A stretch of DNA of 64,000 nucleotides from Axinella damicornis (Eukaryota; Porifera; Demospongiae; Axinellida; Axinellidae), in contig OZ007505.1 of the NCBI GenBank assembly GCA_963931865.1, positions 3,764,868-3,828,867 of the forward strand, in the 5' to 3' direction. Every line of letters begins with the position of its first letter. Position 1 is the first letter of the stretch. Under the pieces are notes generated by a model. That model saw nothing but the letters and a program-made list of their open reading frames with translations, did no database searches and was not told where the DNA came from. Below are positions 12,096 to 23,624 of this stretch, in pieces. Both the position numbers and the translations under genes were made by a program.

Positions 12096-15000
12096 ATGAC
12101 TGTGGTATTTGTACTGGGCCTGCTGTCTCTCATAATGGTCCCGCTAGCCTGTGCTGATCAGATCTTTGTTCGACCCTCAGAGGACACTCCCTGTCCTAGT
12201 GATGAATGCTACCTCCTACCACATGTTCTACGGAGTGCAACAGAATATCTCACCTCAAATACAACAGTGACCCTCACACCTGGTCACTACTTTGTCAATG
12301 AAGATATACTGGCAATGATAAGGGATGTTAGCAACCTCACCATAACGGGATCCAACTCAGGTAGCACTGTTATTGAGTGCAGAGAACAGTTTGGTCTGGT
12401 TTTCAGTAATGCAACAGGTCTTCTCATTTCAAACCTCCGCTTCTTCAACTGCAGTCAACAAATACAGTCAGCAACGAACCCCGTTGGACTAACAGCAAAT
12501 TACTCTGATGTGACTTTGATTAACACCAGCTTCATCAACTTAGTAGGCTCCAGCATTCATGCTCTACACAGCAATGTGAAACTTCTTGGTCAGGCAGTTT
12601 TTGATGGGATTAGATGTGGCTCTGGTTGTGGAATTTCGACCTACAGCAGCAACATTGACTTTCTTGGCACAGTTGTCTTTCAGAACAACACATGCTCAAT
12701 TGGTTGTGGTATATTAGCCACAGAAAATAGCAACCTTGAGTTTCTTGGCACATCAGTGTTTCAGAATAATACATGTTCCTCTGGTTGTGGTATAGCAGCC
12801 TTGGACAATATCAACATCTCATTCAATGGAAGTGCAACATTTGAGGGAAACAATGCTGAGGGCATTGGCAGTGGTATCACTGTTCAATCTAGCAGCAACC
12901 TTGAGTTTCTTGGCACAGCAGTGTTTCAGGGCAACACATGTTCCTATGGTTGTGGTATATTAGCCACAGACAATAGCAACCTTGAGTTTCTTGGCACAGC
13001 AGTGTTTCAGAATAATACATGTTCCTCTGGTTGTGGTATAGCAGCCTTGGACAATATCAACATCTCATTCAATGGAAGTGCAACATTTGAGGGAAACAAT
13101 GCTGAGGGCAGTGTCACTGCTGTTAATAGCAACAACCTCGAATTTCTTGGCACAGCAGTGTTTCAGAACAACACATGTTCCCATGGTTGTGGTATAGCAG
13201 CCTCAGACAATATAGGCATCTCATTCCATGGAAGAGCAACATTTGATGGAAACAAGGCTGAGGGCAGTGGCAGTGGTATCGTTGTTTTCAAAAGTAGTAA
13301 AGTTGAGTTTCTTGGCATAGCAGTGTTTCAGAATAATACATGTTCCTATGGTTGTGGTATAGCAGCATCAGATAATAACAACATCTCATTCAATGGAAGT
13401 GCAATGTTTGAGGGAAACAAGGCTAAGAACAGTGGTAGTGGTATCTTTGTTTTCGTTAGAAGTAACCTCATGTTTCTTGGCATAGCAATGTTTCAGAACA
13501 ACACATGTTTGACTGGTTGTGGTATATCAGCATCAGACAATGTCAACATCTCATTCAAAGGAAGTGTAACTTTTGAGGGAAACAAGGCTGAGGGATTTGG
13601 TGGTATCGACGCTTTCTTCAGCTGCAACCTTCAGTTCCTTGGCACAGCAGTATTTCAGAACAACATGTGTTTAGCTGGTTGTGGTATAAGAGCCTCAGAC
13701 AATAGCAACCTTGCGTTTCTTGGCACAGCAGTGTTTCAGAACAACACATGTACCATTGGTTGTGGTATAGCAGCCTCAGACAATATAGGCATCTCATTCC
13801 ATGGAAGTGCAAAATTTGATGGAAACAAGGCTGAGAACAGTGGCAGTGGTATCTTTGTTCACTTTAGCAGCTACCTTGAGTTCCTTGGCACAGTGGTGTT
13901 TCAGAACAACACATGTACCATTGGTTGCAGTATAAAAGCCTCAGGCAATAGCACCCTTGAGTTTCTTGGCACAACAGTGTTTCAGAACAACATATGTACC
14001 TCTGGTTGTGGTATAGCAGCCTCTAATAACACCAATATCTCATTCAATAAAGGTGCTATATTGGAGGGAAATAAGGTTGAGGGAACTGGTAGTGATATAT
14101 CTGCTGAACATAGCAACAATGACTTTCTTGGCACAGTTGTGTTTCGGAACAACACATGTACTACCTTTGGTTGTGGTATAGCAGCATCAAATAACAGCAA
14201 CCTTGAGTTTCTTGGTACAGCAGTTTTTCAGAACAATACATGTTCCACTGGTTGTGGTATATTAGCCTCAAACAATACCAACATCATATTCGTTGGAAGT
14301 GCAACATTTGAGGGAAACAAGGCTAAACGCAGTGGCAGTAGTATGGTTGTTGTCAATAGTAGTAACCTTGACTTTCTTGATATAGCAGTATTTCAGAACA
14401 ATGTATGTTATGCTGGTTGTGGTATATTTGCTCTATACAACTCCAAAGTTTCATTCAGTGCAAGTGCCATATTCAAGGAAAATGAGGCCAACATGTTTGG
14501 AGGTGCAGTGGTTACATCTAGCACCATAAAGTTCAACAGTAGTGCCACATTTCACAACAACCGGGCAGCACAAGGTGGGGCACTCTACCTTATTATGGGC
14601 AATAATCCTTCCCAGCTGCTTCTGGACACAGGTGCAGAGGTAAAATTCACAGGAAATTATGTATCTGAAACTGGAGGAGCTATACGTATTCAAAGTAGTA
14701 CACTCAGTGATAGCTGCAGATTGATAGCCAGTATAACAGCACGGGAGTTTGTAGTTGACATACGTACCTGCTTTTACCAGTGTGTGAATCAACAAGTTTG
14801 CCCCAAGGTTTACCTTCAAGAAAACAGAGCAGACGTTGCTGGAAATGCAATTTATGGAGATGTACAAAAGTGTGCATCCTTTAACGACATTATCAGTATT
14901 CAGTCTTTCCACAATGAGTCAGATCTGTCATTGATAGCTTCTGATCCAACTCGTGTGTGCTTTTGTGTGAATGGCACTCCTAACTGCAGTATTGTCAGTC

Positions 15001-16865
15001 AGAACAGGACATTGTATCCTGGGGAGACATTTGAGATACCAGTAGTAGTGGTAGGTGATGCTTGGGGAGTAACGATCGGTGCTGCTCTCGCTGTGCTACC
15101 CAGTAATGCATCACTAGCTAAAGCACAGATTTCCCAAGCTCTGCAACTTCCCTTGTGTACAAACCTGACCTACAATGTCTACTCAGATCCAGGAGCGGTA
15201 ACAATGCAACTAGTGATTAAGGAAGTACAAGTAGGGCTGATGACTGACATTGGTGCTGATGGTAGGAGTTGCACTACCATCTACATCCACCTCACACTCC
15301 TACTGTGCCCCCCTGGGTTTCAAGTTGACTCAAATAGAGCATGTAACTGCAACCAAATACTTCAGAATCATGATATATTCAACTGCAGTATTGACAATAA
15401 AACAGTTTACCGACCCGATCATTACTGGATAAGTGCTTCAGTTAGCGGGAGCACAACAGTTCATGAGCAATGCCCACTGGATTACTGTATGCCTCACAAT
15501 ATGCCTGTCATCCCAAACTACCCTGACAAACAGTGCCAGTTCAATCGCTCCGGAACTCTGTGTGGAGGGTGCAAAGCAAACCTGAGTATGGTGTTTGGAA
15601 GCTCTCGATGCTTGAAGTGCTCAAAATGGTGGCTCTTTCTGATACCTCTCTTTGCCTTCGCTGGCATTGCTCTGGTGTTCCTGTTGACAGTGTTTAACCT
15701 GACCATTTCCATGGGAACTATTAACGGTCTCATCTTCTACTCAAACATTGTTAGAGCAAACACAGCTGTGTTCTTTCCTCCCACTCAAAGCACTGCTGTC
15801 ATGATTCCGAGTGTCTTTATAGCCTGGCTCAACCTAGACCTAGGCATTGACGTTTGTTTCTACAATGGTCTTGACACTTTTGCTAAGACATGGTTGCAGC
15901 TGGTATTCCCAGTGTATGTGTGGATACTGGTGATTGGTATCATCATTTCCAGTCACTATTCTACTTGGGCAGCAAGACTGAGTGGCAAGAACTCAGTACC
16001 AGTGCTGGCAACCCTGTTCCTGCTCTCTTATGCTAAGCTGCTCCGTGTCATGATTGCTGCCTTCTCATTCACCACCTTGGATACCTACCAGATTGAAAGT
16101 ACAGCCAACTCATCAAGAGAGTATGTCTGGCTCTACGATGGCAATGTACAATACTTGCAAGGCAAACATATTCCCTTGTTCCTGGCAGCAGTAGTCATCC
16201 TAGCCGCCCTTGCTGCTCCTTACACTCTGATGGTGATCTTTGTTCAGTGTCTGCAGCGGTACAGGTACAGGCTGCTGTTCTGGGTGAGGAGGCTGAAGCC
16301 CTTGTTTGATGCGTACACCGGTCCCTACAAGGACAGACACCGCTACTGGACTGGGCTCCTTCTTCTCGTGCGAGTGGGTCTCTTCCTATTCTTTGCTGTG
16401 ATTCAGAATGTAGTTGGCCAACCTTCTCTCAGTTTGTTGGCAATCATCTTCACAGCTGTCAGTCTGCTAGTCTTTCACGGGATGGTAGGAGGCGTGTACA
16501 AGTTGGTCTACTTGAACTTGCTGGAGTCGTTCTTCCTAGTGAATCTCATCTGCTTTTCTGGTGCAACCTTGTACACCGCTCTGACTGGTGGAAATCAAGT
16601 GGCTGCAGTATGCACCTCAGTTGGCCTTGCCTTTGCTGTTTTCGTCGTACTTGTGCTTCACAGTGCTTACAGGAGTCTTCGATGCATCACACACTTTCCA
16701 AGGATCCGGAGGCAGCAGTACACACTTGCAGCACAGCCACTGATGGATGGTCACGAAGTAGATGCCGAAGCTCAGCCCCAAGGACAGCGTGTTACCTCAC
16801 AGGTCCTGTTCTTTAATGAACTGCGAGAACCTGTTATGGAATACTGTGAAGAAAGCAATAATTAG
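12096..16865 (+). CDS. Receptor-array gene 1: beta-helix ectodomain, multipass membrane protein
   Basis: One open exon of 1589 codons. The ATG at 12096 was chosen because all six paralogs share MT(A/V)VV.LGLLSL there. The signal peptide is about residues 1-20. A conserved cap (FVRPSEDTPCP ... TVTLTPGHY) leads into a repeat region (about 165-820) of alternating rungs, NLEFLGTAVFQNNTC..GCGI and NISFNGSATFEGNKAEGSGSGI. It has 15 cysteine-bearing rungs and probably folds as a right-handed parallel beta-helix. Next come GGAL/GNYVSETGGAI coils, a domain with RVCFC and PGETFEIPVVVVG, the CPPGFQVDSN module, and CPLDYC ... NRSGTLCGGC ... FGSSRCLKC. Nine or ten membrane segments (about 1178-1525) and a cytosolic tail with QVLFFNELREPVMEY complete the protein. 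It is presumably at the cell surface. The family is uncharacterised, and a receptor or channel-like role is inference. Confidence 0.85.
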   Translation: MTVVFVLGLLSLIMVPLACADQIFVRPSEDTPCPSDECYLLPHVLRSATEYLTSNTTVTLTPGHYFVNEDILAMIRDVSNLTITGSNSGSTVIECREQFGLVFSNATGLLISNLRFFNCSQQIQSATNPVGLTANYSDVTLINTSFINLVGSSIHALHSNVKLLGQAVFDGIRCGSGCGISTYSSNIDFLGTVVFQNNTCSIGCGILATENSNLEFLGTSVFQNNTCSSGCGIAALDNINISFNGSATFEGNNAEGIGSGITVQSSSNLEFLGTAVFQGNTCSYGCGILATDNSNLEFLGTAVFQNNTCSSGCGIAALDNINISFNGSATFEGNNAEGSVTAVNSNNLEFLGTAVFQNNTCSHGCGIAASDNIGISFHGRATFDGNKAEGSGSGIVVFKSSKVEFLGIAVFQNNTCSYGCGIAASDNNNISFNGSAMFEGNKAKNSGSGIFVFVRSNLMFLGIAMFQNNTCLTGCGISASDNVNISFKGSVTFEGNKAEGFGGIDAFFSCNLQFLGTAVFQNNMCLAGCGIRASDNSNLAFLGTAVFQNNTCTIGCGIAASDNIGISFHGSAKFDGNKAENSGSGIFVHFSSYLEFLGTVVFQNNTCTIGCSIKASGNSTLEFLGTTVFQNNICTSGCGIAASNNTNISFNKGAILEGNKVEGTGSDISAEHSNNDFLGTVVFRNNTCTTFGCGIAASNNSNLEFLGTAVFQNNTCSTGCGILASNNTNIIFVGSATFEGNKAKRSGSSMVVVNSSNLDFLDIAVFQNNVCYAGCGIFALYNSKVSFSASAIFKENEANMFGGAVVTSSTIKFNSSATFHNNRAAQGGALYLIMGNNPSQLLLDTGAEVKFTGNYVSETGGAIRIQSSTLSDSCRLIASITAREFVVDIRTCFYQCVNQQVCPKVYLQENRADVAGNAIYGDVQKCASFNDIISIQSFHNESDLSLIASDPTRVCFCVNGTPNCSIVSQNRTLYPGETFEIPVVVVGDAWGVTIGAALAVLPSNASLAKAQISQALQLPLCTNLTYNVYSDPGAVTMQLVIKEVQVGLMTDIGADGRSCTTIYIHLTLLLCPPGFQVDSNRACNCNQILQNHDIFNCSIDNKTVYRPDHYWISASVSGSTTVHEQCPLDYCMPHNMPVIPNYPDKQCQFNRSGTLCGGCKANLSMVFGSSRCLKCSKWWLFLIPLFAFAGIALVFLLTVFNLTISMGTINGLIFYSNIVRANTAVFFPPTQSTAVMIPSVFIAWLNLDLGIDVCFYNGLDTFAKTWLQLVFPVYVWILVIGIIISSHYSTWAARLSGKNSVPVLATLFLLSYAKLLRVMIAAFSFTTLDTYQIESTANSSREYVWLYDGNVQYLQGKHIPLFLAAVVILAALAAPYTLMVIFVQCLQRYRYRLLFWVRRLKPLFDAYTGPYKDRHRYWTGLLLLVRVGLFLFFAVIQNVVGQPSLSLLAIIFTAVSLLVFHGMVGGVYKLVYLNLLESFFLVNLICFSGATLYTALTGGNQVAAVCTSVGLAFAVFVVLVLHSAYRSLRCITHFPRIRRQQYTLAAQPLMDGHEVDAEAQPQGQRVTSQVLFFNELREPVMEYCEESNN

Positions 16866-18149
16866 TTAGTTACTTTGTTTCTTCCTTCTTTTTTTTGCTG
16901 CAGTGGATGCATGAACTTTACACTTTTACACTTGCCACTTGAAGAGCTGTTCATAACTAAGAATGAACTTTCACTTCACAGTATTGGTTTCCTTGTACTT
17001 ACTGGTCAGTAATCATGCTAACTTTAAAGTGTTGTAGTTAGAATTTCTCATGCTGCATGAATCACTCATGGCTACTGTTCCAAATTTATGCTATACTGGT
17101 AATGCTCAGTACTGCTTTTAGTGAATAGAAATGTCAGAAAATGTGGTTGCATTCTCTATTTAGGGATGTCCAAGGAAGATGTAGGGATAGCAGAACAGCA
17201 TAAAGCAGGGGAAACATAATAGCATAGAAATCTGGAGCTCCTTCCATTCTGAGGATGCGTGTCTTCGTAGCATAGTGCTTAAAATTTCAGAAAATGTCAT
17301 GAACTCCACCATCCATAACGTACAGCCCAAAGATCCATGTCATTGCTGCAGTATTGCCTCCTCTTAGGAACAACCACGTTTAATTATACCGTTGTGGAAA
17401 TACACATCTTTGAGGCACACACATTTTTAAATGAGTCCTTTTTGGCAAACTCAGTCACATGATATATTTAGATACTAAACTAGACGGATGATATTCCAGT
17501 GAGATCCTGACATTATGCATCTTTTAACGTGCTAGACATAGTGGTAGTCATATTGAATATGACCATGACTATGATTAATAAGTCATGGAATTTGTCCGCC
17601 ATTGCTTGCTTCAACTGTGATGTGACGTATACTGTGTTAACTGGGGTGAGCCATAGATCTAGACTACCTACAAATTGGCCTGGGACCAAGATTAGCTGTA
17701 AGTGCAGATGTTGCTGACAAACATGCGCAGTGTTATGGAAAACACACAACTTAGTCCTCAGACCTGAAAGCCCTTGAGGGGACTAGCTGCCTGTTGATGT
17801 AGGCTTTGGAGAGAGAGAAAGAATCCACAGATATTTTCTGGGATTTGAACCCAATTAAACCCCCTGAATACTAATCAGACACCACAGCCTCCGGTTTCCC
17901 AACACATTGCAACAGGCTTCAAATTCTGAGATGCATATTACGTAATTGCATATTAGACTTAGGCTAACCAGATTCATAGCCTTGTGTTCCCAGGCTCTTG
18001 CAGGGGTGGTTGAGGCTAGCCCAATCCGCATATGGCTGCTTTCCCAGGCCACGAAAGGTGGTCTGGGAATGGTCTGACACGGGAGTACTGGGACCCAGAC
18101 AAGTCTTGTTCCCATGCTATTACGGGGGCAGGGCCTGAGATGGTGCATT
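16866..18149. other. 3' flank of gene 1 and spacer to gene 2
   Basis: There is no gene. The first 500 bp match the 3' flanks of genes 2-4 (TGGATGCATGAA, TTAAGTGTTG, CTATTTAGGGATGTCC). From about 17400 the sequence TGGCAAACTCAGTCA is shared with the gene 4 flank, and 17580-17710 matches 50460-50590. No canonical AATAAA is obvious near the stop codon. Confidence 0.5.
17790..17885 (-). repeat. tRNA-derived SINE fragment (candidate)
   Basis: On the minus strand GGTTCAAATCC (a good B box) lies about 35 bases after a GTGGTGTCTGATTAG segment that resembles an A box, in a tRNA-like spacing. It is followed by sequence unlike a tRNA 3' half. It is too diverged to be a tRNA gene. Confidence 0.35.
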
Positions 18150-18453
18150 AGAAACAAAACCGTCATTTTAATGCAATTGCTTTGTTGTCTCAGTTGCAAT
18201 AATGATGATACAATGTGGACATAATAGTGTTGTTTTAACGTAGTTGTGTTTTCTCAGTTGTAAGTAGCTATTATGATAAAAGTCATCATTAGCTTCTGTG
18301 CATGGTATCATGGTAAAATGGTCTCTAGTCCCATTCTTATACGAGTGTTGTATCCGAAAAGTTGTTTGAATCTGACTTTTCATTCAAGCACAGTCGAACT
18401 AGCTACCGGGGTGCATTGTATCAACACATTGAATAGACTTGACAGGATCGAAA
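18150..18453 (+). promoter_or_regulatory. Conserved upstream block and candidate first exon of gene 2
   Basis: Same block as before gene 1: CCGTCATTTTAATGCA, TTTTAACGTAGTTGTGTT, GATAAAAGTCATCATTA, TGTTGTATCCGAAAA, then a GCATTGTATCAACACATTGAA segment that ends in the donor AAA|GTAAGT at 18454. The likely acceptor is TTCATGCAG ending at 19215, giving an intron of about 760 bp and an untranslated first exon. Confidence 0.45.
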
Positions 18454-19270
18454 GTAAGTAATTATATATAGCTATATCGTGTACGGTAACTACAATGCTA
18501 ATTTCACTTGTACAATGATGGGTGCATGGACAGATCAAAAGAGCCAGTAGCAGTTTTTACAATGTAATTTCAAACCTGGGAAGCCAAATTGAGCCGCAAG
18601 TCAATCCAATCAGTTTCATGACAGTACAAGCCACTTAGTAGCCTCATTTGGGCATGCAAGTTCTGTGTCTGAGTTGAAGATTATAAACTTGAAAGTGCCT
18701 TAGAATTGGAATCAATTCCTTAAAAACATCCATCACCTATGCCCCAGCCTTCCTCTGTGTGGTCATCCCTGTTTGTACTTGCACTTCCATTATATTATTG
18801 TCTATCAAACTAGACCAATTTTCTCCCACTCAGGATGTTGGGGGCTGGGCGTAGCTACGCCCCACCCCAAACTCCCTGAGCGAGAGAAATTTGGTCTAGT
18901 TCGTTAGACTATAGATGAAACATATTTGGTTGCAGTTCAGTCGTACAATTATTATGCATTCCCTGAAGAAGACTACCAAAGCATAGTGAAATGCATGCTT
19001 CAGTTGGCCCAACTCAGTTCCTGTGTTGTGCATATGTGTGTACCTGCAGCTCATTCTGATGATGGTCATGTAGGTAGTCATGTGCACACAATGTTCCCAT
19101 AATTATGCAGTCGCTCAGGCTCACCACACACACAATGCCCTGCATTCTGCTTTTGAGCAATCACACTGTTTTCAATAATTTTTAAACATGGCAATATGTT
19201 AATTAATTCATGCAGGCAAAACAGCAAACGTCGTCTCTGCTAGGCGTCACTCCACTGTGAACTCACAGCC

Positions 19271-22200
19271 ATGACTGCAGTGGTTGTACTGGGCCTGCTG
19301 TCCCTCATAGCAGCCCCACTGGCCTCCACTGATCATATCTTTGTTCAACCCTCAGAGGACACTCCTTGTCCTAGTGATGCATGCTACCTTCTACCACATG
19401 TTCTACAGAATGCAAAAGAATATCTCACCTCAAATACAATAGTGACCCTCACACCTGGTCAATGAAGATATACTGGTAGTGATAAGTGATGTTAGCAACC
19501 TCACCATAACGGGATCCAACTCAAGTAGCACTGTTATTGAGTGCAGTGAACAGTTTGGTCTGGTTTTCAGTAATGCAGCAGGTCTTCTCATTTCAAACCT
19601 CAGCTTCTTCAACTGCAGTCAATGGACGCTGTCAACAGTGAATCCCGTTGTACTGACAGCATATTACTCCAATGTGACTTTGATTGACACCAGCTTCGTC
19701 AAATTAGTAGGCTCCAGTATTCTTGCTCGACACAGCAATGTGAAACTTCTTGGCAAAACAGTTTTCAATGGGATTAGATGTCGCTCTGGTTGTGGAATTG
19801 CAGCCAACAACAGCAACGTTGGCTTTCTCGGTACGGTTGTCTTTCAGAACAACAATTGTTCCGATGGTTGTGGTATAGCATCCTTTGGCAATACCAGCAT
19901 CTTATTCAATGGAAGTGCAATATTTGAGGGAAACAAGGCTGAGGGCAGTGGCAGTGGTATCTTTATTTTCAATAGTAGTAACCTTGAGTTTCTTGGCACA
20001 GCAGTGTTTCAGAATAATACTTGTTACCATGGTTGTGGCATAGCAGCCTTACGCAATATCAGTATCTCATTCAATGGAAGTACAATATTTGAGGGAAACA
20101 AGGCTAAGGGCAGTGGAGGTGGTATCACATGTGCTGAACATGGCAACATGGAGTTTTTTGGTACGGTTATGTTTCAGAACAACATATGTTCCACTGGTTG
20201 TGGCATAGCAGTCTATGATAATAGCAACCTTGAGTTTCTTGGCACAGCAGTGTTTCAGAAGAATGAATGTTCCGCTGGTTGTGGCATAACAGCTTTATAT
20301 AATATCAAGATTTTATTCAATGGAAGTGCAATATTTGAGGCAAATAAGGCAGAAGTGACTGGCAGTGGTATCTCTGCTGAACATAGCAATGCTCACTTTC
20401 TTGGCATGGTTGTGTTTCAAAACAGCATATGTTCTGCTGGTTGTGGTATAGTAGCCTCAAATGATAGCAACTTTGAATTTCGTGGCACAGCAGTGTTTGA
20501 GAACAACACATGTTCCTATGGTTGTGGTATAGTGGCCTCAAACAATGCCAATCTTGAATTTCTTGGCACAGCAATGTTTCAGGACCACATATGTTCTGCT
20601 GGTTGTGGTATTGCAGCCACAGACAATATCAACGTCTTATTTAATGCAAGCGCAAAGTTTGCCAGAAACAAGGCTGAGGGCAGTGGCAGTAGTATCTTAG
20701 CTTTGAAAAGTAACTTTGACTTTGTTGGCACAGCAGTGTTTCAGAACAATACATGTTATGCTGGTTGTGGTGTACTTGCTGTACACAACTCCAAAGTTTC
20801 ATTCAGTGCAAGTGCAACATTTGAGGGAAATGAGGCCAACACTTTTGGAGGTGCAGTGTTCACTTCTAGCAGCACTATGAAGTTTGACAGCAGTGCCACA
20901 TTTCACAACAACCGGGCAGCACAAGGTGGGGCACTCTACCTTAATATTATACACAATAATGCCGCCCTACTTCTGAGCTCAGGTGCAGAGATCAACATCA
21001 CTGGAAACTATGTATCTGAAACTGGAGGAGCTATACATATTCAAAGTGGTACACTCAGCTGCAGATTAATAGCCAGTTTAACAGCTCAGGAGTTTGTAAT
21101 TGATGTACGTACTTGCTTTTATCAGTGTGCAAATGAACAAGCTTGCCCCAAAGTTTACCTTCAAGATAACAGAGCAGAAGTTGCTGGAAATGCAATTTAT
21201 GGAGATGTACAAAAGTGTTATCATAATGCATCCTTTGAAGACATTTTCAGTATTCAGTCTTTCTACAATGAGTCAGATCTGTCATTGATAGCTTCCGATC
21301 CAACTCGTGTGTGCTTTTGCATGAGCGGCACTCCAAACTGCAGTATCCTAAGTCAGAACAGGACATTGTATCCTGGAGAGACATTTGAGATACCAGTAGT
21401 AGTGGTAGGTGATGTTTTGGGAGCAACGACCGGTGCTGCTCTCGCTGTGCTACCCAGTAATGCATCACTAGCTAAAGCACAGATTTCCCAAGCTCTGCAA
21501 CTTCCCTTGTGTACAAACCTGACCTACAATGTCTACTCAGATCCAGGGACAGTAACAATGCAACTAGTGACTAAGGAAGTACCAGTAGGGCTGATGACTA
21601 CAAGTGATACTGATGGTGGAAGTTGCACTTCCATCTACTTCCACCTCACACTCTTACCGTGCCCCCCTGGGTTTCAAGTTGACTCAAATGGAGCATGTAA
21701 CTGCAACCAAATACTTTGGAATCATGAGATATTCAACTGCAGCATTGACAACAAAGCAGTTTACCGACCCAATCCTTACTGGATAAGTGCTTCATTCAGT
21801 GGGAGCACAGCAGTTCATGAGCAATGCCCGCTGGATTACTGTATGCCTCACAATGTGCCCATCATCCCAAACTACCCTGACAAGCAGTGCCAGTTCAGTC
21901 GCTCAGGAACTCTGTGTGGAGGGTGTAAGGCAAACCTGAGTATGGTGTTTGGAAGTTCTCGATGCTTGCGGTGCTCAAACTGGTGGCTCTTCCTCATACC
22001 TATGTTTGCCTTTGCTGGCATTGCTCTGGTGTTCCTGTTGACAGTGTTTAACCTGACCATTTCCATAGGAACTATAAATGGACTGATCTTCTATGCAAAC
22101 ATTGTTAGAGCAAACACAGCTGTGTTCTTTCCTCCCACTCAAAGCACTGCCATCATGATTCCGAGTGTCTTTATGGCCTGGCTCAACCTAGACCTAGGCA

Positions 22201-23228
22201 TTGACATTTGTTTCTACGATGGTCTTGACACTTTTGCTAAGACATGGTTGCAGCTGGTATTCCCAGTGTATGTGTGGATACTGGTGATTGGTATCATCAT
22301 TTCCAGTCACTATTCTACTAGGGCAGCAAGACTGAGTGGCAAGAACTCAGTACCAGTGCTGGCAACCCTGTTCCATCTCTCTTATGCTAAGCTGCTCCGT
22401 GTCATGATTGCTGCCTTCTCATTCACCACCTTGGATACTTACCAGATTGAAACTACAGCCACCTCATCAAAAGAGTATGTTTGGCTTTACGATGGCAATG
22501 TACAATACTTGCAAGGCAGACACATTCCCTTGTTCCTGGCAGCAGTAGTCATCCTAGCCGCCCTTGCTGCTCCTTACACTTTGATGGTGATCGCTGTCCA
22601 GTGTCTGCAGCGGTACAGGTACAGGCTGCTGTTCTGGGTGAGGAGGCTGAAGCCCTTGTTTGATGCCTACACCGGTCCCTACAAGGACAGACACCGCTAC
22701 TGGACTGGGCTCCTTCTTCTCGTGCGTGTTGCTCTCTTCCTATTCTTTGCTGTGATTCAGAATGTAGTCGGCCAACCTTCTCTCAGTTTGTTGGCAATCA
22801 TCTTCACAGCTGTCGGTCTGCTATTCTTTCATGGGATGGTAGGAGGCGTGTACAAGCTGGTCTACTTGAACTTGCTGGAGTCGTTCTTCCTAGTTAATCT
22901 CATCTGCTTTTCTGGTACCACCTTGTACATCACTCTGACTGGTGGAAATCAAGTGGCTGTAGTATGCACCTCAGTTGGCTTTGCCTTTGCTGTTTTCGTT
23001 GTACTTTTGCTTCACGGTGCTTACAGGAGTCTTAGAGATTCTCGATGCATCACACACTTTCCAAAGAACCGGAGGCAGCAGTACACACTTGTAACACAGC
23101 CACTGATGGATGGTCACGAAGTAGTTGACGAAGCTCAGACTCAAGGACAGCATGTTACCTCACAGGTCCTGTTCTTTAATGAACTGCGAGAACCTGTTAT
23201 GGAATACTCTGAAGAAGACAATAATTAG
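19271..23228 (+). pseudogene. Receptor-array gene 2, broken by an 11-bp deletion near its start
   Basis: Same family as gene 1. The start ATG at 19271 and signal peptide (MTAVVVLGLLSLIAAPLAST) are intact. Near 19460, however, genes 1 and 3-6 have 11 extra bases between two GTCA repeats, and here only one GTCA remains. The frame then meets TGA at 19463-19465 after 64 codons. From 19479 to 23228 the rest stays open for 1249 codons with 9 cysteine rungs, all membrane segments and the tail (LFFNELREPVMEYSEE). The long intact remainder means the break is recent, allelic or an assembly error. An internal start at 19479 would lack a signal peptide. With the deletion allowed for, full length would be about 1320 residues. 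Confidence 0.75.
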
Positions 23229-23624
23229 CTAGTTACTTTGTTTTTGTCCTGTTTTTTTTTTGCAGCAGTGGATGCATGGAGAAATGTTTTTGTACCCTTT
23301 AAACTTGCCACTTGAAGAGTGTACTTTCACTTCACAGTATTGGTTTCTTTGTACTTACTGTTCAGTAATCATGCTAACTTTTAAGTGTTGTAACTAGCTA
23401 TGTATCAGAATTTCTCAGTGTTGCATGAATCACTCATGTACTATTAATTTTATAAGGCTAAATGTGTACTGCTACGGGTAATGCTCAATAATAGTGTGCA
23501 TGTTTAGTGAGTAGCTATATGTACTATGTTGTGGAAATGTCAGAAAATGTGCACGTGGTTTAGAAATGGGATGTCCATGGAAATTTTTAACTGTTGGTGC
23601 AAGTACGTATTCTGATAGTCAGTG

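Noticed and set aside
12096..14560. Horizontal transfer of a bacterial polymorphic outer-membrane protein
   Set aside because: The rungs resemble chlamydial-type repeats only in general fold. The eukaryotic signal peptide, N-glycan sequons, cysteine modules and multipass domain argue for a native eukaryotic family.
13618..14912. Minus-strand open frames across the receptor genes (also near 20317, 28438, 29030, 38560, 45028 and 59172)
   Set aside because: They recur at the same place in every paralog as mirror images of the coding exon and have no start, splice or composition support.
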